This document shows, one piece after another, positions 1-13,369 of a stretch of 64,000 nt of DNA (position 1 is its first letter; every line of letters begins with the position of its first letter). The stretch spans positions 45,615-109,614 of the forward strand of contig CAVOKN010000019.1 of NCBI GenBank assembly GCA_963696505.1, in the 5' to 3' direction. Under the pieces are notes generated by a model. That model was not told the DNA's origin. It saw only the letters and a list, made by a program, of their open reading frames with translations, and did not search any database. The translations under genes were made by a program, and so were the position numbers. The stretch is from CAVOKN01 sp963696505 (GTDB lineage: Bacteria; Pseudomonadota; Gammaproteobacteria; Burkholderiales; Rhodocyclaceae).

Positions 1-1828
1 GCGCTTGACGTAGGCCATCGACGAATAGCCGGTGCCGAAATCGTCGATCGAGAAATGCACGCCGATCGAGCGTAACTGATGCAAGCCCTCGATGCGCTGC
101 GCTTCCGGGTCCATCAAGATGCTCTCGGTGAGTTCGAGTTCGAGCATGTCGCCGCGAATGCCGGCTTCTCTGACGATGGACGAGACGACACCGATGAAGT
201 CGGGCGCGCGAAGCTGGCATGCCGAAAGATTGACGGCCACCCGCGGCGTCGCGATGCCGGCCTGCTGCCAGGCTCGCACCTGGCGGCAGGCTTCGCGGAT
301 TACCCACTCGCCCAGCGGAACGATCAGTCCGCTGTCCTCGGCCACCGGAATGAAATCCGCTGGCGAAACCATACCCCGCTCCGGATGCTGCCAGCGGATC
401 AGGGCCTCCATGCCCACGATGCCGCCGTCTCCGGCATTGACCTGAGGCTGATAGAAGAGGCGGAAATCGCCGCGCTCCAGGCTCTTGCGGATTTCGTTCT
501 CCAGGGTGAGGCGCGCCATCGCCTTGGTGGTCAGGCTCTTGCTGTACATCTGCCAGTTGTTTCGGCCCTTGTCCTTGGCGTGATACATGGCCGTGTCTGC
601 GTGCTTGAGCAGCGTCGCCGCGTCGCCCCCGTCGTCGGGGAAGACGGCGATGCCGATGCTCGATGTCACGGTGATTTCCTCGGAACCGATCCTGAAAGGC
701 TGGCACAGCATCGACTGGACGCGCTGGGCGATGGATTTCACCACCTGCACGTCCTCTATGTCCGGCAGCACCACCGTGAACTCGTCGCCGCCGAGACGTG
801 CAAAATGCAGCGTGCCCTCGTCCAGCGCCGGCCGCGACACGATGTCCCCGGCGCGCAGCTTGTCTCTCAGCCGCTCCGCCACCGCCTGCAGCAGGTAGTC
901 CCCGGCGCTGTGGCCCAAGGTGTCGTTGATGCGCTTGAACCCGTCCAGATCGAGGAACAGCAGCGCCAGTTGCCGGTTGTCGCGCCGTGCCCGCAGCAGC
1001 TCGCGGTCGAGCCGCTCGATGAAGTGCTGGCGGTTGGGCATCCCGGTCAGGGTGTCGAAGTAGGCAAGGCGCCGGATCTTTTCTTCGTTCAGCTTCTGCA
1101 GGGTGATGTCGCGCACCACCGCGACGACCTTTTCGGAGCCGCTCGGCGCAACACGCGCCTCGTAGTGATGCACACCGTCCTGCATCGGCAGCTTGTACAT
1201 CACCGATTGCAGATCGCCCTTGTCGAGCGCCGCCACGATTCCGTGCCGCAGCATCTCGGCGACATCTGCCGGAAGCACCTCGGTGCAGCCACGCCCCAGG
1301 AACTCTTCGGGGGGAGCGAAGGGTGCCGTCCCGAATCCTTCCTTGTAGTCGAGAAAAACGCCGCTCCGGTCCATCAGGAAGATCATGTCCGGCATCGCCC
1401 GCACAATGGCCGCCTGCTTTTCCTCCAGTTCGCGCAGGCTGCGCGCGGCCTGGGCCGACCTGAGCACATAGCGCGCCCGATGTCCCAGGATCGGCCAGTT
1501 GATGGGTTTGGAAATGAAGTCGTTGGCGCCCAATTCGTAGGCCAGGTTGATCGAGTCGAGATCGTCCATCCCGGTCACCATGATCACCGGCACTTCGGTC
1601 GCGTCCCAGCGCCTGCGAATGCGACGGCAAACCTCGAAGCCATCGATGCCCGGCATGTCAACATCGAGCAGGACGAGATCCGGATGCGGCTCGACCAGCA
1701 GCTCCAGCGCACTTTCCCCGTCTTCCGCCGCCATGACATCGAACTCGAACTGCGCGAGGGTCTCCCGCTCGAGCATGCGCATCACCGGATCGTCGTCGAC
1801 GACCAGCGCCTTCGGTAGCCGCGTGGGT

Positions 1829-1842
<14 letters not shown>
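1..1842 (-). CDS. REC-PAS-GGDEF-EAL response regulator (C-terminus beyond window)
   Basis: This protein is a predicted cytoplasmic c-di-GMP regulator, and the gene runs off the left edge of the window inside its EAL domain. About 614 codons are visible. A receiver domain comes first, with the acidic patch VVDDD and a phosphorylatable Asp near residue 60 (LVLLDVDMPG). A PAS-like linker follows, then a GGDEF domain with intact RLGGDEF, then an EAL domain with intact MEALIRW and the DDFGTGYSS motif at the edge. Both active sites look complete, so the protein could both make and degrade c-di-GMP. The ATG at 1842 lies just upstream of the stop of the hybrid kinase, giving a 14-base overlap, so the two are probably co-translated partners: the kinase HPt domain would phosphorylate this receiver. 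The pairing is inferred from position. Confidence 0.93.
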
Positions 1843-4648
<2,806 letters not shown>

Positions 4649-4723
4649 CTTACCACCTCCTGATCGGGCTTAACGTCACGCACCGGGCGCTCCTGAAGGC
4701 AACGTCCGGCCGGCGGCGCACCC

Positions 4724-5323
4724 TCACGGCTTCGCCCCTGGCGAACCCCTTACGCTTCGCGCCAGCTTGAGCAATTGGGAACTCAGGCGCAGGTTGGCGC
4801 CACGCGCCGCGTCCAGGTTCGCATCGAAGCGCATGCGGTTGTCTGCAAGGAACAGGCCGAGCATGCCTCCGGACTCGACGAACTGCTCGGCGTCACCAAC
4901 GGTGAGGATGGGTTGGTCCTTGACGGCGCGCAGCCAATCGCCGACGGCGCGATCGCGTTCAGTCACCACCAGTACCCAGCAGCCAAGCGCTTCGGCCCGG
5001 GTCCCGACCCAGCGCACTTCCACGGTACGTCCCTGAACGCTCTTGCCGGCCAGCGCGGCATAGGCGTCGCGAGCGGCGGTACGCTCGCCGGTCACGCAAA
5101 GCGCCAGTTTTCCGCTCTGATCGGCTAGGCGTTCGGCGGGCCACTCGGTGAACTTGGTGAAGTTCAGGGCGAACGCCGCCTTGAGGTTGTCGTCCGACAC
5201 CGGGTTCTGGGCGTACAGAACTTGGCAGGCCAGTGACGCAAGCACCGCGGCTGCGACCAGCCTTGACGCGGCCGCGCGAAGCAGGCTGCAACTGCGGCGT
5301 TTCGGGCAGGCGCTCGATTGCAT
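4724..5323 (-). CDS. YfiR-family (DUF4154) periplasmic protein, copy 1
   Basis: This is a small secreted protein of the YfiR/DUF4154 family. A signal peptide (VAAAVLASLACQVLYA) is followed by the family core: LKAAFALNFTKFTEWP, a middle segment ending VLVVTE, the ILTVGDAEQFVESGGMLGLF motif, and NLRLSSQLLKLAR near the end. YfiR homologues repress YfiN-type membrane sensors in the periplasm by binding their CHASE8 domain. The next gene downstream encodes a kinase with such a domain, which supports that role, although binding is inferred. The ATG at 5323 is preferred; an in-frame GTG at 5338 is possible. The upstream receptor gene ends only 15 bases before the ATG, so the genes are tightly packed. 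A 75-base spacer separates it from the kinase. Confidence 0.88.
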   Translation of the reverse strand: MQSSACPKRRSCSLLRAAASRLVAAAVLASLACQVLYAQNPVSDDNLKAAFALNFTKFTEWPAERLADQSGKLALCVTGERTAARDAYAALAGKSVQGRTVEVRWVGTRAEALGCWVLVVTERDRAVGDWLRAVKDQPILTVGDAEQFVESGGMLGLFLADNRMRFDANLDAARGANLRLSSQLLKLARSVRGSPGAKP

Positions 5324-5338
5324 GATCGATCCGCCCAC

Positions 5339-7379
5339 TCAGAACCAGTACTGCAGCTTGAAGCGGAAGCTGCGCCCGTCCTGCTCGATGCCCACCCGCT
5401 GCGGCAGGGCCGGTTCGAGGGCGACCGGATCGACATACTTGCGGTCGAACAGGTTGTAGACGCTCAACGAGGCTTCGAGTCCGCGCCTGTCCGACGGATA
5501 AAGCAGCGTCAGGTTGACCACGCCGAACCCGGCGACTTCGCCCTGCTCCGACTTGCGCGGACCGGTCGCCAGTCCTTCCAGCCCCAGCCGCAGCGGCACA
5601 ACCTGCAGCGGCACGGCAAGATTCAGCTTGGCCTGCCGCTGCAGCGCGCCGAGCGGTGCGCTGCCGTCGTCGGTGCGCGCATTACCCGCCACCAGGGACG
5701 CCCGCAGCCGCGCGCCCGCTTCCCACAGGTGCTCCAGTTCCGCCTCGACGCCGTCGCCACTCACGGCCGGCCCGTTGCGGAACTGGAATGCGCCGCTCAC
5801 AGCTTCCGTTTCCTGTCCCAGTACGCGATCGACGCGGTAGTGGTAGAGCGAGCCGAGGATCCGGGTCTTCGGGGCCAGATAATGCTCGAACAATGCCTCG
5901 ATGTTCTGCGCCCGCTCCGGGGCGAGATCGGGGTTGGGGATCTGCTCGCCGGGGAAGCTGTAGAGCCGCTCGTAGGCACTGGGGTTGCGATAGCCGGCGC
6001 CATAGACCAGCTTCCAGACCGTCGCCTCCGAGGGCCTGTAGATCGCCGCCAGACGTGGGCTCCACTGGGCACTCAGACCGGTGTGCTGGTCCACCCGCAG
6101 GCTGGCGGCAAGGGTCAGCTCGCTGCTCAGCGCGTACTCGTCCTCGGCATAGATGCCGATGCGGTTGCTCTTGCTGGTCGAACTCGGCCTGCAGGTCGTA
6201 GGGGTCGTTGTAGTAATTGCGCTGATCCTGGCGGTAGTTGCGCTGGTACTCGGCGCCCAACAGCAACTGGTGGTTGGCGGCGAGCCGGCTCTTGAGCCGG
6301 ACTTCACCGCCCCACCAGGCGCCGCGCGCGCTGTCGTCGTTCAGCAGGCGCGGCGGCGGATCGATCAGATAATGAGCTGTGTAGCCGTACTGGCCCAGAA
6401 ACAACCGGGCAGCCAGTTCGTGCCCCGGCGCGAGCTCGCGGTAGTAGGACAGGTTGGCGTATTCGTAGGCATCGCGCAGCCAGTTGCCCGCGTCGTTGAA
6501 CGCCGCGCCGAAGAAGCCGACGGCGTTGCCCTTGGTGCGGCGGCTGGCGCCGAAGCTCAGGCTGAGATTGCCGAGGTCGAACTTTCCGAGGAAGCTGTGT
6601 CCGTACTCGTAGTCCGTGCCGCTGGTATGGCCCGAGTTGTTCTCCGGCTGGTCGAACTCGGGAACGTACAGGTCTGAACCGTCAACGTCCTTCACCGTTG
6701 CCGAGAGCAGCAGTTGGGCGCCGTTGTCGAGCACCTTGCCCAGGGTCGCACGGCCCTGCCGATAGCCGGAACTGCCAATGCCGGCCGCGACTTCCATGCC
6801 CGACACCGAGCTGGCGGAGCGGGTGACGATATTCACCACGCCCAGCACCGAATTGCCTCCGTAGAGCGCCGAAGCCGGACCGCGCAGCACTTCGACGCGT
6901 TCGATCAGGTCGACATCGAGGCCCAGATCGCCGCCGATGAAGCCCGTGTCATAGATGTTGTCATTCACGCGATAGCCGTCGATGAGCACGGTCAGCCCGG
7001 TGTTGTAGTCGCCGGAGCGGGAGAATCCGCGCACACCGACGTACTCGTAGACCCGGTCGTAGCGCACGTCGATACCGCGCACGCTGCGCAGGACTTCCGC
7101 CACCGTGCGGTAGCCGAACTGCTTGATCTCCTGCGCCGTGATGGTGGTGACCGCCGCCGGCGAACCGGTGATGCGCTGGGAGAACCGGGACGCCGCGTAC
7201 ACCTCAACGTCCAGCAGGCGCTCCAGCGGCAGCGCCGAGAGATCGGGTTGGGCCGCCACAGGGCTGGGGACGAGGATGGTCAGCGCGAGGATCGCGCCTA
7301 AGGCCAGCGCACGGCGCCTGCCGCGAATCCGTGCCCACCTGTCCGGCTGACTCTGGCTCATTGCGTGCGGGTGCCTCAT
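5339..7379 (-). pseudogene. TonB-dependent outer-membrane receptor, copy 1, broken by one frameshift
   Basis: This gene encodes a TonB-dependent receptor of about 675 residues. The signal peptide is followed by a short TonB-box region (LSALPLERLLDVEVYAAS), a plug domain (SPAAVTTITAQEI, IDGYRVND, VEVLRGPASALYGGNSVLGVVNIVT) and a 22-stranded-type barrel ending in a terminal aromatic (FKLQYWF). The frame changes once near 6180: the part from 7379 reads to DLQAEFDQQ and the rest continues one base further on as SNRIGIYAEDEYAL. One extra base explains it. Homology resumes immediately and no other damage is seen, so the break is recent or a sequencing error. ATGs at 7379 and 7361 are both possible starts. 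The stop is 15 bases from the YfiR copy 1 ATG. The substrate is unknown; the plug resembles the BtuB/CirA group. Confidence 0.85.
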
Positions 7380-7540
7380 GTGCCTGGGGCGCGCCAGCTT
7401 GCGGCGGGCGCGACGAGCGCGACTTCCTTGCGATGGAGTCGATTACGGGCTATTCACTCGGAATCTTGACTCCCACCGGCGGCGGCGCGCGAAACCGGGG
7501 GCCGAAGCATCGTCCTGACTCATGGTGGGGTCCACCTGGC

Positions 7541-8155
7541 TCAGCGGTTCGGTGCCGCAGCGTCCGTTACCAGGCGCGCCAGTTTCAGCACTTGCGAGCT
7601 GAGCTTGAGTCCGGCGCGCTGGGCCGCCTCCTGATTGATTTCGAAACGCAGCTTGTCGCCCTCGGTGAACAGGCCGATGACGCCGCCCGCGGCGGCGAAA
7701 CCCTCGGCCTCCCCCACGGTGAGGACCGGCGCGTTGCGCACGCTGCGCAACCACGGTGCCAGGCCTTCGCGACCGGTAAGCACGAGTATCTGGCAGCCGG
7801 CCGCATCCTCCGGACGCGTCAGCGTGCGCATTTCCACCGGCTTGCCCCGCACCGGCGGTTTGGCATCGAGGGCCATGACAGCCCTGGAAAAACCTTCGTT
7901 CCCTGGGCTGACACACACCCGCAATTGGGTCGCCTTGCTCCACAACTCCTCGGGCCAGTCGGTAAACTTGGCGAAGTTGTAGACGAAGGCGGCCTTGAGG
8001 GCATTCTCGTCGGCGGGCGTAGGCTGCGCCCGGGCGGGTCCGAATCCGCCCGCCGCCAGCGCCAGCGCCAGGCCGACGAGCGCCACCCAGGCCCGCTTCG
8101 TCGCTGCCCGCGCATGACGCTCGCGCCGCCGCAGATCGAACACCGCGCCTGCCAT
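7541..8155 (-). CDS. YfiR-family (DUF4154) periplasmic protein, copy 2
   Basis: This is a second YfiR-like protein of 204 residues, clearly paralogous to the one at 4724-5323. It has an Arg-rich N-terminus and a hydrophobic signal segment (WVALVGLALALAAGGFG), then ENALKAAFVYNFAKFTDWPEE, an internal QILVLTGREG, VLTVGEAEGFAAAGGVIGLF, and LKLSSQVLKLARL near the C-terminus. The start ATG at 8155 overlaps the end of the upstream receptor gene region with only two bases between the genes, which indicates translational coupling. About 160 bases without a recognisable gene separate it from receptor copy 1. Having one YfiR after each receptor suggests the receptor-YfiR pair was duplicated as a unit and that each pair may report a different ligand to the shared kinase; that is inference. 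Confidence 0.88.
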   Translation of the reverse strand: MAGAVFDLRRRERHARAATKRAWVALVGLALALAAGGFGPARAQPTPADENALKAAFVYNFAKFTDWPEELWSKATQLRVCVSPGNEGFSRAVMALDAKPPVRGKPVEMRTLTRPEDAAGCQILVLTGREGLAPWLRSVRNAPVLTVGEAEGFAAAGGVIGLFTEGDKLRFEINQEAAQRAGLKLSSQVLKLARLVTDAAAPNR

Positions 8156-8157
8156 GC

Positions 8158-10201
8158 TCAGAAGTGATAAACGGCCTTGAGGCGGAAAGTGCGTCCGTCC
8201 TGCTCGAAGCGGTCGCGGGTGGGCACATCGGGGTCGAAGGCCGCCGGATCGAAGTATTCGCGATCGAACAGGTTCACCAGCGAAGCCGACCACTCCCAAC
8301 CCGACCCATTGCTCGGCCGCGACAGGGTGAGGTTCACCACCCCGAAGCCCGGCACCGTGCCCGCATCGGTGTTGCGGCTGCTCATCCACTGGCCTTCGGC
8401 GCCTGCGCGCAGGCTCCACCAGGGCAGAGGCGCCGACGCATTCAGCTTGAACTGGGCGCGCGGCGAGTTGGTGAGCTGGGCGTCCTCTTCATCGCGGGTG
8501 CGCTGCAGGTCGAGGCTGGCGCGCAGCCGCGCGCCGTTGCTCCACTGGTGCTCGGCCTCCAGCTCCAGCCCGCTGGCGGTCACGGCGCCGACGTTCTGGT
8601 ATTGAAGCAGGCCGCTGTCCGCTTCGACCACCTGGTCGATCAGCTCCTCGATGCGATAGACGTAGGCGGTGGCGAGCAGCCGCGTCTGCTTCGACAGATA
8701 GTGCTCGATGCCCGCCTCCCAGGTCTTGATGTTTTCCGGCAGCAACGCGGCGTTGGCGATCTGCGAGTCGGGGAAGGTATAGAAGGTCTCGTAAGCATTG
8801 GGCGCACGGAAGGCGCTCCCGTAGAGGGCCTTGGCCACCGTCTGCTCCGACAGCCGATACACCAGGCCGACGCGCGGACTGAACTCGCCGTCCTGCGCCG
8901 TGACCTTGTCGTAGCGCGCCCCCAGCATGACCTTCAGCGCTTCGGTCCACTGGTAGTTGCTTTCGGCGAAGATGCCGGCCCGGTCGGTGCGGCGCCGGTC
9001 GTCAAGATAGAGGAAGTACGGATCGTCGTCGTAGTTCGACTGGTTCTGGCGGTAGTTCTTCTGGTATTCGATGCCGGTCACCAGCTTGTGCTTCGCCGAC
9101 AGGTCGCTCACCAGTTTCAGCTCGGCGCCCCACCAGTTGCCGCGCGCATTGTCGTGATTCAGGACGTTGGGATCGTCCTCCAGCTCGCCGGCAAAGGCGC
9201 TGGGGCCGTGGTAGGCATAGTCGGCCCAGAACAGCCGGCCTGAGAGCTGGTGCCCGGGGGCGAGGTCGCGGTAGTAGCTCAGATCGACGAAAGCCTGGGA
9301 ATCGACGGTGGCGTTGGCGGGGTCGTTGAACAGCGTGCCGAAGGAGCCGCTGGGCATGCCCTTTTCGCGCCGGCTGGCGGCGGCCGTGAGCTTGAGGCCC
9401 TCGAAGGAAAGCCGCAGGAACGCCCGGCCGTTGCGGGCGAAGTCCTTGTCGGTATGGCCGGAATTGGTTGCCGGATCGTCGAACTCGGGGAAGTACAGGT
9501 CGGGGCCATCGGAATCCATGCCGGAAACCGAGGCAACCAGCTCGGCGCCGTTGCCGTAGCGCTTGCCGTAGCTGACGCGGCCTTCGCGGGTATTGAAGCT
9601 GCCATAGCGCACACCGACCTCGGCGCCGTCGATCTGGGTGGCGCTTCGGGTGACGATGTTGATCACGCCGAACAGGGCATTGCCGCCATAGACCGAGGAG
9701 CCCGGTCCGCGCACGATCTCGATGCGCTCCACCATATCGAGATCGAGCACGGCCTCGCTGCCGACGTAGGCCATGTCGTAGAGCGGATCGTTGGTGCGGT
9801 AGCCGTCGATCAGCAGCAGCAGGCGCGAGTTGTAGTCCTGGGGCCGGGCAAAGCCGCGCACACCGACGTAATCGTAGGCGCGGTCGTAATGCACGAAGAA
9901 GCCGCGCTGGCTGCGCAGCACGTCGGCCAGCGTGCGCCAGCCGTAGGTCTGGATGTCCTCGCGGGTGACGACGGTGACCGCGGCCGGCGAATCGGAGGAT
10001 CTTCTGTTCGAACTTCGAGGCGCTGGCGATGGGGACGTCGAGCAGCTGCTCCAGCGACAGCTCGGTGAGGTCCGCGGCGGCGAGCGCGCCCTGCGGGCCG
10101 AAGGCCAGAGTGAGCGCCAGAACTGCGGCGCGCACTGGCCACTGAGGCCGCTGCGGCCGAGAGACTCGCGGGGCGGTGATGATGCGGCGTGGATCGTTCA
10201 T
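8158..10201 (-). pseudogene. TonB-dependent outer-membrane receptor, copy 2, broken by one frameshift
   Basis: This is a TonB-dependent receptor of about 680 residues and the first gene of the operon. The ATG at 10201 has GGAGAGG seven bases upstream. The signal peptide (VRAAVLALTLAFGPQGALAA) leads to LTELSLEQLLDVPIASASKFEQKI, after which the frame breaks near 9993. Removing one C from ATCCTCCGATTC restores SDSPAAVTVVTREDI and the rest of the plug (VERIEIVRGPGSSVYGGNALFGVINIVT) and barrel, which ends in FRLKAVYHF with the usual terminal aromatic. It shares the order and motifs of receptor copy 1 throughout, so the two are duplicates. If the extra C is real the product is truncated at about residue 50, and downstream genes might suffer polarity. 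If it is a sequencing error the receptor is intact. Confidence 0.86.
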
Positions 10202-11063
10202 GGGCGCCTCTCCTTCGCTGAGAAGCCAGGCGAGGCGCTCCCTGCTCGCGGCGCCGTCATCGCCTTGGGCTGTCAGCCCTCCCTTACGGCCTGCGCGCGC
10301 CGAAGCTTGAGCTGTGGCGGGCAGATCCAAAGCGTCTTCTTCGGCTTCGCACAAAGTTCGATTTATGGCTGCAATCCCCTCCTGCGCACCAGCACCGACA
10401 GAAAGCCTGGACAAACGGGGGCGACCATGTAGGGATAACCCTGGTCCGGCGTACCATCACGCCGCTCGAACCTCACGCGATAACCCGTCCGCTGAATCGG
10501 GGCAACGCCACTTTTCCTTCCGGCCACCCGGATTCCCGAAGCGAGCTTGCGTGCTTCGACAGCCATTGGGAAGCCGGTGACGTGCTTGCCGATGGCAGGG
10601 TTACCGTCGGCGCCGCTTGCCGTCTGGGACGAATGTGTTGCATCGGCGTAGCACTACGACGACGACATCATGCCTGCGGTATGCGGGGCACTCCGCTTCG
10701 GGCCGGTCGGACCGCCGGGAGTCACTGCTGGGTGAATTCGAAGCCCGGCGTGCCGATTCACGCCACCCCGCCTGTAATGCCAAAAACCCTATTGTCACCA
10801 CGGAAATCGGCGACTACACTCTGCTCCGACATTGCGCTTTCCGGCGGCATTTCATGGAACGGCGTCTGACCGAAACCCGGGATCGTTGAACGGTTCGTCC
10901 CGGCAAGCGCCTGCCCCAGCACTTCTGGCGGCGTCGACCACCCGAATTACCGCGGCAACCAGCAGCCAGAGGGCGTGAAGCCGACTCGTGCTTTCGGATT
11001 GGCCACTCGTCTTCCCTTAACAGATCGCCTGCCGCAAAGCAGGTCAATAAAGGAGTGCGACAA
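10202..11063. other. Long leader/intergenic region between divergent units
   Basis: About 860 bases lie between the receptor operon (leftward) and the large unknown gene (rightward). I see no convincing protein gene. One weak leftward frame at 10363-10566 (67 codons, containing GYRVRFERRDGTPDQGYPYM) could be a fragment of a real protein but has no clear family. A perfect short inverted repeat, GGGCTG-A-CAGCCC on the minus strand near 10270, lies in the receptor leader. Both operon promoters must lie here, but no motif is clear enough to mark. Confidence 0.5.
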
Positions 11064-13304
11064 ATGCCTTTGATCATGCATGGCAATTGGACGGTATCAG
11101 TCAAGGCGAAGCAGGCAGCCTTCGCTCAACGCTTCATCGTCAATGGGGCGACCCACGGCAACGGCACCTACGATGTGCCCCATGTGCCGGTCAGTGTGAC
11201 CGGCAGCACCTGGTCGCTGCGCATCCAGAGCGACCCGGGCGGTTCATCCTGGGCCGACTCGGAGTACCAGATCACCTTCCCGGTCAAGGTCGGCACGCAG
11301 TACCAGTTCGACCTGCAATCCAACGATGTCTGGGGCGGCGATGCCGACTTCAACGACCTGGTGCTGACCCTGGCCACGCCGGTGACGGAAACCGATTTCC
11401 TGGTGTACGGCCATGTCAGCTCGTACAGCGGCTGCACCTACAATCCGTGCTATCCGGGCTACATCTACATCGAAACCCCCCTGGCTCTCGCCAACGCCCG
11501 GCGCTTTCCGATCCTGCGCGACGCGATCGACAAGCTGTATCCCAAGTCCATACCGCCGCAGCGCGTCCCGCTGCCCGATCCGCCGCCGGACCTGCCCGCG
11601 GCCTTGCTGAGCGGTCAGACGTACAAGCCGCTGATCATTCCGGTGCAAGGCAAGACCTATACGCCCGTCAAGCGCGCCCAGGTGATGAAGGCGCTACGGG
11701 GCGAAGCCAAGGCCGGTGCCGCGGATGCGTCCCTTGCCGCTGACCGGGTAGGGTCCGCAATGCGCACGGTCGAGCTGGCGCGGCCGATCAGCGAAATCGC
11801 CACCCTGGACAAGGCCGCGCTGGGACGCCTGCTCGACATCGCGGTCCAGAACTGCCAGAGCGAGCCGCTGGTGAACGCCGGCCTTCGCTTCTTCGAGTAT
11901 GACCGCACCCTGCCGGAACTCGCGGGCGGCCCGTTTACGGGCGAAGGCACGCGGGAGGAACTGGGGCAGGCCAGTACCGACCGCAAAGGGAACTACATCT
12001 TCCGCTTCAGCCGGACCCTGGCGCAGATCATCGACGAAACCAACACCGATGTCGCCCTGGGCGAGGACGAGATACTGGAAGCCATGCCGGACCTGATCGT
12101 CCAGGTCCTCGGCGCCACCGTACCCGGCGGAACGCCCTACGAAACCGTTCCGCACTGGAACGTGCCGCGGCTCAAGCGCCTCAACATCTGCATTCCGTCC
12201 AGCTACTGGCACACGCCCACGGGCTGCCACGGCAAGCCGATCTCCCACGTCGGATTCATCCCCGTCGGCAAGACTTCCACCGTTACCCTGGACGGGGATG
12301 GGCGCGTGACATGCACCGATACCTCGAAGATCGACATCCCCCAGACCAACTGCGCCGCGTGGTGGGGTGCGCTGCGCATGAGCGCCTGCATCGGCAAATA
12401 TGCCCAGGCGCCCCACTACACCATCGAGTATCGGGCGCGACGGCCGGATGGCATCTGGACCAACTGGAACATCTATCAGGAAGCCCTGATGCTGGATAAC
12501 TGGAAGACCACGGTGAATGAATGGGTGGCAACCAAGGCCGGTCCATTCACGCAGAGCCTGGAGCTGGTCAAGGGGCAGCCCAAGAAGGATGTGCTGGCCT
12601 ACAACAACATCCAGGGCAACATGGACTGGTCCGGCCCGGACTGGTTCATAAAAGCCATCATTCCGAGTTGGGCCTATTCGTATCAGGGCGGTCCGGGCAG
12701 CGTCCAGTTCCGCCTCAAGGCCTACGGCCCCGACGGGAAGCAGATCCAGTTGTGGAGCGATCCGGTCACGTCGGCGCCGCTGTACCAGGACACGATCCTG
12801 CTCTACGTGGACCATACCGGTCCCGAACTGAGCCTAAAGGACGTGAGCATCGGCACGCCGACCACCAATCCCTGTCCCCTATTCACGCTGACCGGCACGC
12901 AACTGGTCGATGCGACGCTGAATCTGACCTTCAAGGCGGTCCAGCGCCAGGGCTTCCTCGGTTCCTACACCTTGAGCCTGACCAAGTGCAATGCGCCCAA
13001 CTTCCCGGTGGAGGATCTGGCGGCGGCGCATCCCTTGCAAGTGGCGCACCTGCCCGGTTCGCCGCCCTGTGGCGGTCTGTACGGCACCCTGTTCGGGGTC
13101 GATCCGGCTGCCAGCGTGAATGACGAGGTTTCGGTGCAGCTCAATCCGCCGGGAAGCACACCCTGGCTGGACCCGGCCGAAACGCTGTCCAGCTTCACGC
13201 TCAACCTGAGCGCCAGCGTGCGCCGCACCGATGGCCATAGCAGCAGTTACCCGGGGTACTACGGGCCACTGCAATACAACCTGGTGATTCAGCGCGGAGC
13301 ATGA
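11064..13304 (+). CDS. Large protein of unknown function
   Basis: This 746-residue protein is not assigned to a family I recognise. AGGAG lies eight bases before the ATG at 11064, which is preferred to an in-frame GTG at 11055. There is no signal peptide. The first 110 residues look like a beta-sandwich and contain WGGDADFNDLVLTL, an acidic motif resembling the D-x-D-x-N-D calcium-site signature seen in DUF4114-like secreted domains. The middle has Pro-rich spacers (PLPDPPPDLP) and a long alpha-beta region. The C-terminal third is again beta-rich with paired cysteines (CNAPNFP, PCGGLYG). Codon use is uniform and GC-rich, so it is a genuine gene. It stands alone between the receptor operon and the CoA-transferase. 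A surface or extracellular role is possible, but no export signal is visible. Confidence 0.8.
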   Translation: MPLIMHGNWTVSVKAKQAAFAQRFIVNGATHGNGTYDVPHVPVSVTGSTWSLRIQSDPGGSSWADSEYQITFPVKVGTQYQFDLQSNDVWGGDADFNDLVLTLATPVTETDFLVYGHVSSYSGCTYNPCYPGYIYIETPLALANARRFPILRDAIDKLYPKSIPPQRVPLPDPPPDLPAALLSGQTYKPLIIPVQGKTYTPVKRAQVMKALRGEAKAGAADASLAADRVGSAMRTVELARPISEIATLDKAALGRLLDIAVQNCQSEPLVNAGLRFFEYDRTLPELAGGPFTGEGTREELGQASTDRKGNYIFRFSRTLAQIIDETNTDVALGEDEILEAMPDLIVQVLGATVPGGTPYETVPHWNVPRLKRLNICIPSSYWHTPTGCHGKPISHVGFIPVGKTSTVTLDGDGRVTCTDTSKIDIPQTNCAAWWGALRMSACIGKYAQAPHYTIEYRARRPDGIWTNWNIYQEALMLDNWKTTVNEWVATKAGPFTQSLELVKGQPKKDVLAYNNIQGNMDWSGPDWFIKAIIPSWAYSYQGGPGSVQFRLKAYGPDGKQIQLWSDPVTSAPLYQDTILLYVDHTGPELSLKDVSIGTPTTNPCPLFTLTGTQLVDATLNLTFKAVQRQGFLGSYTLSLTKCNAPNFPVEDLAAAHPLQVAHLPGSPPCGGLYGTLFGVDPAASVNDEVSVQLNPPGSTPWLDPAETLSSFTLNLSASVRRTDGHSSSYPGYYGPLQYNLVIQRGA

Positions 13305-13369
13305 TGAAGCAATAGCGGCATGCAGCGGGTGGGCGGCGCAACTCGTTTCCGGTCCGGTCTGCCCGGGCT

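Noticed and set aside
79..1818. Long plus-strand open frame opposite the GGDEF-EAL gene
   Set aside because: It is antisense to clear REC, GGDEF and EAL domains and has no family; GC-rich DNA gives long antisense frames.
8164..10068. Long plus-strand frames over receptor copy 2
   Set aside because: Antisense to an evident TonB-dependent receptor; no homology or start signals.
10202..10420. Possible riboswitch in the receptor operon leader
   Set aside because: Compared by eye with cobalamin and c-di-GMP-I conserved boxes; only a short GGGCTG-A-CAGCCC stem was found, so no call.
10363..10566. 67-codon minus-strand frame (GYRVRFERRDGTP)
   Set aside because: Looks partly protein-like but lacks a ribosome site and the C-terminal part is not coherent.
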